Shown here: positions 29,201-41,200 of the stretch, piece by piece
How the letters are laid out: the number at the start of each line of letters is the position of its first letter
Position numbering within the stretch: position 1 is the stretch's first letter
DNA from: Dendrophyllia cribrosa
Taxonomy: Eukaryota; Cnidaria; Anthozoa; Scleractinia; Dendrophylliidae
Assembly: GCA_024195265.1 (NCBI GenBank)
Contig: JAJLRJ010000013.1
Location: 14,440,822-14,504,821, forward strand
Direction of reading: 5' to 3'
Length of the DNA: 64,000 nucleotides
Program-made: the position numbers and the translations under genes
Notes under the pieces: model-generated
Database searches by the model: none
Seen by the model: only the letters and a program-made list of their open reading frames with translations
What the model was told of the DNA's origin: nothing

Positions 29201-32200
29201 TAGTTAACTATTATTAGTCATCAAAATATTATTAATAACTAGAGCAGTTTTCAGTTGAGTGTCCAATGAAAGTTATTTGCATTTTATTTGGTTTTACACT
29301 AATTCTTTGCTTTTGTGTATTATTAAAAAAAATCGCGCCACTTTTTTTATCCAATTAGAAAAAAAAATTGTGACTTAATACCAGGCCCCGGTTGTTAAAA
29401 CGGTGGATAGCGCTATCCATCGGATAAATCACTATCTAGTGGATAAGCATTAACAAAACCAATTGTGTTATCCACTGGACAGTGATTTATCCGGTGGATA
29501 GCGCTATCCATCTTTTGAACAACCGGGGCCTGGTGTTTTCCCTCGCCATGCTGCTCTATCGTAGTGTTCCACGCAGCCGTTACTTGAATCGTCACGCAAC
29601 GCTCTTCCCCACTAACTGATGCTGTGTTCACAATAGAGCGAAACTAAACTGTGAGCAGTCTCTTATTTTTCTTTTAGTTAGTCGAGCGAGCGCGAGGGGC
29701 ATTGCTGCGAGTTGCGAGGAACGAGGAACGAGGAACGAGGGCGTCAGCCGGAGGAAAAATAAAAAGAAAAGAAAAATAAGAGACTGCTTGCAGTCTAGGG
29801 CAAAACATGTTTAGATTGATCACAAATGAAACATGTTTCACTATAAAAAGTGTTCACATCAGGCTTTTGCTTGTTTTGCAGACTCAAATATACCTACACC
29901 ACATTTTGAGGCAGCTTCTGCGGCGAAAGTAAGTGGTGTTTCTATACATTGATTCACTCTTGAACTTACAATAGGACGAATAAAATGAGAGAAAGTATCG
30001 GGTTTTTTTTCTTATAACCTTCAGGTGAAATACAGGGATCTCCTACCGCGGCCGAAAATCATATCTTGTCACACGTGAAGATATCAATTTTATCTTCACT
30101 GTGAAGAGTAAAGATATCAATTTTATCTTCACTGTGAAGAGTGAAGATATCAATATCTTCACGTTAGTTACCATGTTTTCCCTCATTGAATGTCAAGCGA
30201 ACTAAAAGGTGTTGAAAGTGTTAAAAGGTGTTGATCTTCCGATCTTCCTCGGAAATCTTCGGACGTCATCGAATTTTTTTGGAAACGTTCGTACTACCAA
30301 CCGTACAACCCGACAGTATTTGGAGAATTTCGAAAATCTTCAGAAAATTGCTTAAAACTTCGTAATAAGTGTCTTATTTAATAAAGAAAATAATACGTGG
30401 CTGCCAGGAGATATGACATTGATTCCTCTCTCGATATCTCGCTATCGAGTTGAACACGAGAAGAGAAATGTCACATCTCTAAGCAGCCATGCATAATCTT
30501 CTATATCTCAAGGTGGTTTTTCTCTTGTATAATTAGCTTAGGTCAACAAGCACTGAAGATTGCCAACATGTGTTGTGATCTGCCATACTTTCCTCACGTG
30601 CTTGAACTCATGCTACATGAGGTGTTGGAAGAGGAGGCTACAGCATCTGAACCTATTCCAGGTGATAACTGTACATGGTACTTTCAATAAGACCCAGCAC
30701 CAGCTGGAGTTGTGGCGGGTATTCGGTTGTGAATAGCAGGTTGTCAATGCTGCATCCATCACAAGACTGTATTACATTGGTTAACTTTATAAAACATATT
30801 ATATGCAATTATAACATTTAATGTAAGATACAATGAAGAATTCCCAGAGGTTCTAATCTAACACCATGCTCAAAATGCTGAAAATGGCAATTCTAAGCTT
30901 TGCGAGAAAAGGGGGCTTGTGGTTGCTTTATATTACTTTATTTATATTACCCAGCTCTAACCCTCCACTTCACTAGGGCAGCCACTTACTTCAAACCTTA
31001 TCAAAAGCCCAGGACTAGAGAGGATTACTGAGGTATTTTCTGGTTTCAATAAATGCGACTCTCCACTAGAAACGTCTTTTTATCAACGAAGCTACTTAGG
31101 TGGGGATAAAGTCACCACATAATACACTGAAACCCTTTTGAATCCCTATGGAAATGCTTTAGACACTTTTTGAAAACCCCATTGGAAATACTTTAGACAC
31201 CCTAAATTGGAAACTCTTGTTGGAAACATTACAATTTTTTCAAACTTTGTGCCACATAAAATGCAATGTTCGACAAAATGTGTTTTTAATGGATTTTCAC
31301 CAAATTAATGTGGTTATATCAGTTAAATATGGTCCTTTCGTTTTAAATGTTAGAGCTGACTTTGTCTTTTTGTTTTCTTCTTTTCAGACGCGCTCCTTCC
31401 ACGTATTGTTCGATTTATAAAGGAGTTTCCTCAGTATCTGGAGACAGTTGTACACTGCGCTAGAAAAACCGAGGTTGCGTTATGGAGTTATCTGTTTATG
31501 GCTGTTGGCAATCCTCGAGATCTGTTCACGGTAAGCAATTTTAAAAATTGTTGCTTCTTTACCATTCACGTCGGAAAAACCAATTTGTTTACGGCTATGG
31601 ATGCAGCTCAACTGAAGCTGAGATGTGCTTATAATTTCATCAGAAGGCAAATTTTAATTTACCTAACGAAGGAAAAAGGAAGAAAAGTCGTGAATTAGCA
31701 CTACCCATGTATGCAGAGATACTTGAGACAAGGCCTAAAAAAATGTTGATGAAAATTTGTTTTTATGAACGTAGTTGATAAGGTAAATTATCCACCGTAA
31801 GAAGATTAAAAAAGCTGACGTTTCTCGCGCTAGCGCTTCGTCAGAGCGAATGAGCTTTGAAAATCCTTTTACGGTGGCCAATTTACCTTCTCAACTCAGT
31901 TGGTAAAAACGTATTTTCATGTTTCACTCCTCCACCGACTCAGCAACACAGTTTCTTTAGAAACTAACACCTTTATCTGTAAACTTATATACTGCCTGCA
32001 CACTGCCTGTACCTAAAATGTGTCCCCACCCTCCCCTCCCCCTTGCCCCTCCTCCTCCCCCCTGCCCCTCCCCCTCTCCTCCTCTCTTCCTGCTGGAATA
32101 AAACAGTGTTTAAAACTCGTGTATTTTATGCATAATATTTTTAACAGGAATGTCTTGCTGTTGGTAAGCTAGAGACTGCAGCTTCTTATCTCATAATTCT

Positions 32201-35200
32201 CCAAAACCTGGAACAACCGGCTATCAGCAAACAGGTTTGTGCAGTTATTACTCATGGTTTGATTCTGAAGTCATAATGAACTCCCTCCCAAGGCAGCTTA
32301 TTTAACCTGATAAAGATTAAACATAAGGAACAAACAAACAGTACCACAGGAAAGTACTACTTTCTACTGTCATGTTAAATTTTATATTTACAAAGTAATC
32401 TAAAAGTTCGTGTTTCTTTATTGTTTTTAGCACGCTACCATCTTGCTCGATAAGGCGCTGGATGGCTGTAAATGGAATGTAAGTGTAATTACCATAAAAT
32501 ATAGTCAATCATTCCTTTATGCATGTTATGTTTGAATTGATTGTTTTTGTTGTGTGTTTGTATCGTATGCGTACAAAACCTTGCACTTAAGTAATGATCC
32601 GCATAAGGATAGCACTGAATGGCAATGCACGATGGAATGTCAACTTTTTTCATTGTTACAACTAGTGATCTCATTGGCCTAGACTCAAAAACCGCTAAAA
32701 AGTTAAGGTTCAAGGTGCATTTTGTCTAATTTTTTGAAGGTTTCAAGTAATATGAGACCCAATCGCACAACATGCAATTTTTAAAAGATATTGTATTTGG
32801 GGAACTTCATCAAAGAAGCAAAATTATTAGCTATTGTCTTCTGCTATTCTGATTGGTTAAGCACGAACATTTCCTAAAATTTATCTGACGCAAACGGTTT
32901 TCTTTATTTTTATAATTAAATATAATTATTAACCATCAGCTCCTCCTCTATTCTTAAAATCAAAGATATTCTATGTGGGAAAGAGCCAATGCCGCAGAAC
33001 AATGAAGTTTGCTATCGTTCTTATGTGGAGCATTACTTAAATGTTAGTGACAGGTTATTTACACATGAGTTAAAATTAACAGTGGTTGATCCAGGGATGG
33101 GTCGGGGGGGGGGGGGGGGGGGGTAGGGGAGGGAATGGACAGCCCCACCTCCTTATATTTTATATTTTTCAGTATCTAACATTTTCTCTCCGGGCATTTC
33201 GATAGAGTCTGGATCTGCCACTGCTTCGCAGTAGACTGTAGCTATCTGGAATGCTCCAGGGAAAATGAAAAAGTCAATGTATTTAGCAAGGATGTTTTAA
33301 ATTGAGGAAACTGTAAATAAAACAAAATAACACAGGACTACAGTGTTACAAGTTCATCTAGTGCTCAGAGAGGAGGACTTGAACTCGGGACCTCAGAATT
33401 TATCTCTCCAACCACTAACTGATCACGCCGCCTCCACAGGTCTCAGGTACCAGAATCAAACCTATCTACAACGAACACACACTGATATAATATGACGGTC
33501 TTAAGAGGTTAAGAGGTGACCGTTATGGGGACCGTGGACGTTCGCAAAAGTCAACTGCATTACCACTGGTTATCTGTCAGTGGCATAGCTGTTAAGAGCC
33601 TTTGGACTAATATTACTAAGGGCATTAAATTCTCTCACATTCTCTCGTCAGATCTGGTCATTTTCACGTGTATAATTTTAGTTTATTCATTTTCCGTAGA
33701 TTTCAAAAGATCTCGTCCGTTTCTTACGTTGCATTGCTGCAGACGAACTTGATTCCCCTCCCCGGTCTCCAACGTTTGTCAAACCGCACCACCCCCCACC
33801 CCTGAGTCCAGCTGCGTCGGTGGACGGTGACGACATTTCTTACGTTATTAATCCTCACCCACGCTCCACGAGTGTCTCGAAGCCTCCATCTCGCGGGTCT
33901 CTCACACGAGGTAGTTCTATGGAGAAGGGGTACCTTACAAGGACTTCATCAGTAGAAAAGAGTTCCCTATCGCGAACAGGTTCGGAGAAAACGCGAAAAA
34001 CTGTGGCGACAAGCTCTCCCACTTCAACAACGCCACCGAAGTGAGCCTTCGTCTTGTTTTTTTTTCTTATATTGTTGTATTGTTTTGTTTATGTTGTAGC
34101 GTTGTTTGTCCTTGTTAGGCCTGGTTCAAACGTCGAACTTCACATGTGCCGAATCCAATGCAAATGAGAAAAATCTATTGTTCTTGCTCATTTGCATTAG
34201 ATTCGGCACATGTGAAGTTCGACGTTTATACCGGGCCTTAGAAGCCCAAAAAGCTTCATTATTTACTCCGTCACAAACAGTGGAAGAAGATGCTTTCGTC
34301 GCCATTACGGACAGTGGTTGAACGATTACTGAGAATTCTGCCTGATTTATACTATACCACTTTCCCGTAAACCACAATGGGTTATAAAAGTTGTGAGATC
34401 AAAATACCAAAGGGATTATAGGAATTAATAAAGTACAACGGGACTGGGATGAAGTAAAGGACCAATTTGGGGAAGTTGACGTTTTGGGGTTAAAAAAGCT
34501 TAGCGTATATTTCCCCCACGAACGGCGGGGATACAACTTTTGCCGCCTGCCGTTTGCCGTTTCTACGTGAAAGTGAGTAGTTTCGCGTTTGTCATGAACA
34601 TGTGAATTATTTTCGAATTTTCTAGTGGATTTTTTTAACGATTTGAGAAAAAGTAAATATAATCGACTGCAAGCTGGCGTTTGCCGTTTGCCGTAGAACG
34701 CGGTGTACGTAATGCTTATAGGACACTAAGGAAGAAATCAAGTGAATTTTCTGACAGAATAAACCATAATATGAGTTTTACCAAGTTTTCCAAGACACAA
34801 GGCGACGATAAAATGCAATCCATTTCGAACCTGGCCATCGGTAGCCCAACACACTTATTTGTACTCTGAACACTAGTAGAGTAATTTTAACAAAACTGGA
34901 CCATTACATTTGGGTTTCCACTGATGTCTTTTGGGCTTGAAAATGGTGACATAGTTTCTTCATTTAAGGCGCGTCCCCCGCATTGTGTCTCTTCACTCAG
35001 ATACAGCTGTATATAATTAGGGCAACGTACCAGCAAGCTGTGCAAGAGTAACCCTTTGATTGATTAGATTGACTACCCTCCCATCCAGGGTGGAGTTCGT
35101 GCAAAAGCAATCTTTGCCATTGTTGTTGGCCAGTAGGGTCGTGAATACGGGAAAATGCAAAACACAACCTGTAATATCACCAGAAAGTAATGAGGTTGTT

Positions 35201-38200
35201 CAACCTCTCATGAGTTTCTAATATAACGTATTTCATGTATTTACAGACGGCTGACTGAGCTGGAAACTCCAGACAACTTTTTCATCGACACCATTTTAAA
35301 TCGTCACGCAAGGCTGCTATTATCTGCTAACCGGCTTAGGGATCTTGGCAAGTTCGCCGCTTATTTAGAGTTTTCTCTTACACCTTGGCTTCGTAAAGAG
35401 AGGTAAGCAATTAAATTCGTCAAGCAAGGGATGATATTTTCTCGTCTCCTTGCAGTGGCGAATGAATCCAGACTCAATCGTAAAGGGGGAGGGGAGGGGT
35501 TGCCCGCCCCCTCTCCCCGCTAGATCCTCCACTGCCTTAGACAATGTGGGCCTGAAAAAGTTAAGTCATTTTCTATAGGAGTACATACAATAATATGACG
35601 TCACTGATCACGCCACTCGCCGACCTTTTGTTTTTCAGGAATCGTGCCGCTCGTGTAGATGATTACGTGGAAAGTTTAAAAAGTGTCCACAAAACTTTCG
35701 GTCTTCCTTATCCTGCTGTCAATCAGCTGACGTCATCTGCACCACTATCACCAAAATCAGACACTAGATATGGTAAGCCAAACCCCCAAACTAAATTGTA
35801 ATATTTTACTTAATCTTTAGCTCCGTCCACGGGTGTTTGTTTTCGATCGTTTTTATTTGAAACTGATATTTTTAAAAACTTGTTTACCATCCACACTTTG
35901 CTTTTTTTGTTTTTATTTTTTCGCTGTTCACATGTACACCATTGAAAACGGTCGAAAACGCTTCTTTGTTGTGACTTGTTCCGTTGTTTTAAACTGAAAA
36001 ATTCCAATCTTTGGCCAATCATATGACCTCGACAGACAGGTACACCATCCAAAAAAATACTTGTGCAGTAAATGCAGTTTTCTTACTTTCATAACCGAGC
36101 TCCACATTTAACCTTTCTCTTTACCGCAACATACTCATTATTTTCATGAATTTTTTAACGATTTATAAGAGCTGCTTTTTCTCGAGATAGAAATCTAAAA
36201 GACCAGTGTTGCAAATGGCATGATCTAAATGAGTGAGTTCTCAGCCAGGCTTGGAAACATCCACAATGGTTCCTTAATACATCTCAAAATTTCGGGCCGG
36301 GTAGCCTAGGAGATCTCACTGTATACTTTTCTGCTTGTCGATAAAATTGCCAGCTTTATTGTAGGTCGATTTTCATCAGTGTCCTCATCAAGCAGTACCG
36401 CTGGTGGGCGGCAAACCTTGGATGAGTTGGAGGGGAGAATGCAGCTGGGGATTGAGCTTGGAGAGGAGACGGAGGAGGAAGCACACCTCTCTCCAGCCTA
36501 CAGGAGTAAGTACAGGAGGTTCTTCCCACGAGTACTCAACTTCCAAACTGAATTTTCATTTGATAAAATATTGGAAAAGAAACAGTATCACGTGAAAGTA
36601 CTGCTCAATAGCTTTTATTTGAATGGTAACACCTCTGGATTTCATCCACTAACTCAAAAGTTAGAATCACCTTATACCATATAATAAACAGCACCACAGG
36701 AAAGTACTGCTCGATAGCTTTTATTTGAATGGTAACACTTCTGGATTTCATCCACTAACTCAAAAGTTAGAATCACCTTATACCATATAATAAACAACAC
36801 CACAGGAAAGTACTGCTCGATAGCTTTTATTTGAATGGTAACACTTCTGGATTTCATCCACTAACTCAAAAGTTAGAATCACCTTATACCATATAATAAA
36901 CAACACCACAGGAAAGTACTGCTCGATAGCTTTTATTTGAATGGTAACACTTCTGGATTTCATCCACTAACTCAAAAGTTAGAATCACCTTATACCATAT
37001 AATAAACAGTACCACAGGAAAGTATTGCTCAATAGCTTTCATTTAAATGGACACACTTTGGAATTTCTTCCACAGACTCATAAGAACAATCTTATACAGC
37101 ATAACAAACAGTAACACAGGAAAGTACTGTTCGATAGCTTTCATTTGAATGGTTACAGATTAGGATTTCATTCAAACTCAAAAGTTAGAATCACATTGTA
37201 AGGCGTAATAAATAGTACCATAGGAATGTACTGCTCGGAAGCTTCGATTGATCACCCTGTACATGCTCCAGTTGTTCAAAAGGTGGGGCGCTATCCACTG
37301 AATAAATCTCCTTCCTTCCAGTGTATTAAATGCAATAGGCCATTTCCGAGTTGCCTTTAGCCTCTCTATCAAAGCGAGGCTAGGTGCGAAACCTTTCATA
37401 TGAAAATGAGTTTTCATTCACATGCAAATAAAACTTATTTGCATATGAATGAAAACTCATTTTCATATGAAAGGTTTCGCACCTAGCCTCGCTTTGATAG
37501 AGAGGCTAAAGGCAACTCGGAAATGGCCTATTAATTTTGTTCACGTTTATCCACTGGATAGCGATTTATCCGGTGGATAGCGTTATGCAATCTTTGAACA
37601 ATCGGGCAAAGCATAATAAACAGCAAGACAGGGGAGTACTGCTCAATATATTTTTTTTTCGATGGTCACGTTAGAATTTCATCCACAGATTCATACGTTG
37701 AACTATGTAACGCGACTCGGAAAAAAAACCTTATCGCAGGTTAAATTGTTTCTGGCAAAAAAGAAAAACTTCCCGGACGATTGCTTGGGGTTTGTTTGGA
37801 CCAAATGTTTGCCGAGTAAAATCGTTTAGTGATAAAAAACGTGTTAGCAATAGTGAAGACATCAATATCTGAAGAAAGCCACGAATATTTTAGCCTGTAG
37901 AACAGGCGCATTGGGGCGCTTGAACCTGTTATACAGGCTGTGGATATCTTTGCAGTGGGTCCAGATGCGCTTTTCCTCAGAAGAGAATCCTAGAAATTAA
38001 CCGACATCATATAGGTAAACTAGCTTGTGTTGTTTTATTGCTAGATGATGAATTTGGACGGGTCAGTGGTGATCCATCAGAGACCAGTTCCTTGGCGTAT
38101 TCAATGGATGGAGAGGAGGACTGGATCTGGGGAGGTGAGGGGTCTGGGTTTGTGGATGTCCAGGAAATTCGTGCCCAGCTTGCTTTCAGTGGCTCAGTAC

Positions 38201-41200
38201 AAGCGCTCAGAGAGATAAGGTAAGTTTGATAGTACTTTGTGGTCAATCGAAACTCGTAATTCTACCTCTTCTTTGGAAGATAATCAGATGTAGTAGATTT
38301 GATTATCGGAAAACACGTCGTGACCTTTTGTGTGTACTGTTGACGTCATTGAGCCTTGTTGCTTTTCAATTCGCCCCTCCAGACTGAGCACGAGCTTTTG
38401 GCACTGAGATTTCTGGGATCGTTTGGGTAACCAATAGCAGCTATGATTGGAAACCTTCAAGCAATCGCAACTAACGCTGGTTACCCCAAACGATCCCAGA
38501 AAGCTAAGTGCCGAAAGCTGGTGCTTAGTCTCCCTGTAGTTTCTGGGTGGCAAATCCCCGAATGGGACTCACTTACAAAGCCGTTTCCCTAAAATTGAAA
38601 TTAAGGTGACTCGACCCGGTTTTTTTGGGTGGGTACCATCCTACTTTGAAGCTCTCTGGTATCCCCACCTTTACTTTTATCGTAAGTCTAACACATAGAA
38701 TGGATAACATATAGAACAATCTACAATATAATATAAAATATTTGGCGATCGGAGTAAATGTCACGTGGTTATAATGCCACGCCCCTTTGAGGTCTGAGTC
38801 GAAAATCTGCTGTTACCGGCATTTTTTCGTAGAGATCTCTCGGCTACTCATAGTGCGCATTAGTGCCTTGCGCTGAGCAGAATTTCACCAACATCGCAAA
38901 GACCCAATTCGAGAAATTCAGTGGTTTCCAAATTTAGGTCATAATTTATGCGAAAATGATAAGCAAACTTTACACGATTATATCTAATAAACTATGAGAC
39001 TTATCCCTTTATTTTGGGGATCGTTATAACAGATGAGTCCTTGCAAGTCAGCAAAAAGCTTTAGGGCCTTGTAAATGCGCGCGATTTCGAGCAAAGGAAA
39101 CATATAGAAATTATAGTTTTAGCTATTTGTTGACGTTTGTCAGCGTTTAAGAGTCCTTCTCACGAAAAAAGCATTTTCTTAAAAATTCGTAGTTTCTTTT
39201 TCCTTCAAATTTTTCAGGGCCACAATTGATTAACTAACTGCCCGGATTCTGAATTTCATAGTCATTGAAAAACTGTGACATTATCTTCTATAAGCCCAAA
39301 CTTGAGTAAACATTGAAGATTTTTAGCGTTTTGGCTGAGTTTGTGCTCTAGGAGTTGTCTATTGTTTCTAGTCTGTCATTATACAGCATTCTTGTTCAGC
39401 ACACGTGCAATGACCACGCTTGGCTGACTTCCGAATGCTCACCGAGATATGGTAATTAGTATGAAAAAAATAGAAGGGATTCCCGTCACGTAACGTCTGC
39501 AGCCAGGAGTGTACATCATGCCGAGAATTGATTAAAAATCATGAGTTAAACCTGTATGTATCACGCGATCGCCTGTCTCAGGCCGTACCAAAATTACCAT
39601 ATCTCGGTGAGCATTCGGAAGTCAGCCAAGCGTGGTCATTGCACGCGTGCTGAACAAGAATGCTGTATTATGACAGACTAGAAACAATAGACAACTCCCA
39701 GAGCACAACTCAGCCAAAACGCTAAAAATCTTCAATGTTTACTCAAGTTTGGGCTTATAGAAGACAATGTCACAGTTTTTCAATGACCATGAAATTCAGA
39801 ATCCGGGCAGTAAGTTAATCAATTGTGGCCCTGAAAAATTTGGAGGAAAAAGAAACTACGAATTTTTAAGAAAATGCTTTTTTCGTGAGAAGGACTCTTA
39901 AACGCTGACAAACGTCAACAAATAGTTAAAACTATAATTTCTATGTGTTTCCTTTGCTCGAAATCGCGCGTATTTACAAGGCCCTAAAGCTTTTTGCTGA
40001 CTTGCAAGGACTCATCTGTTATAACGATCCCCAAAATAAAGGGATAAGTCTCATAGTTTATTAGATATAATCGTGTAAAGTTTGCTTATCATTTTCGCAT
40101 AAATTATGACCTAAATTTGGAAACCACTGAATTTCTCGAATTGGGTCTTTGCGATGTTGGTAAAACTCTGCTCAGCGCAAGGCACTAATGCGCACTATGT
40201 GTGGCCGAGAGATTTCCACGAAAAAATGCCGGTAACAGCAGATTTTCGACTCAGACCTCAAAGGGGCGTGGCATTATAACCACGTGACATCTATTCCGAT
40301 CGCCAAATATTTTATATTATGTTGTAGATTGTTCTATATGTTATCCATTCTATGTGTTAGACTTACGATAAAAGTAAAGGTGGGGTTACCAGAGAGCTTC
40401 AAAGTAGGATGGTACCCACCCAAAAAAACTGGGTCGAGTCACCTTAAAGCGCAGACCATTCTCTTTTGAAAGAAACGGTCACCTTTTGAATATGTCAGGG
40501 AATGGCATAAATTTAAACACCTTTTCATCCAGCTAACATGATTTCTTTTTTCAAGATTCATGCTGCAGACGTTTGTGGAGGCTAAGTGTCACGACTGGTG
40601 GTTCATACTTTCCTTGGTATTGCGTGACAGCACGTGCCTGACAGACTTCGTTGATGACGTCATCAAACTTCGCGACATAACCGCTGAATCACTTTCCCGG
40701 ATGAAGGAAGGAATAGAATCGCTGGAAGCCTGGGCTGAGCAGAATTGGTAATTCAAAATATTGACCGGCCGATGGTCTGTGTTGACAAGTGATAAATGGT
40801 TACTATAAATAAGGACACTGTTTAAATACGGTATATTGCCTCAGGCGTGTTTGAAACTCAGACACCACTGTCTTGCCAAGCTAGTTTGACTGTAGCACGA
40901 CTTGGTCGAAGTCTTCGTGAAGTGTTTTTCGTAGCTGTTCCACTACGAAACACTGACCAGTGGTTGTGAGGGTTTTTTAAATGTACTGTATTACTGCGCC
41001 TTTCAATAACATGCGGAATTTGAAATTCAAATTTCCACTAACGGTTGCGTTTTACACTGCCGTCAATCATCTTAGCTTACCTCTCAGGAAACAGATATTC
41101 ACTTCAATGAGTTCAAAAGGTCACGTCCGTGCATTATGATTGGTAGATTTCGATCCATTTTGTTTGTTTCTTTTTTACATGGTCCGTTGGCTTTCGTATT

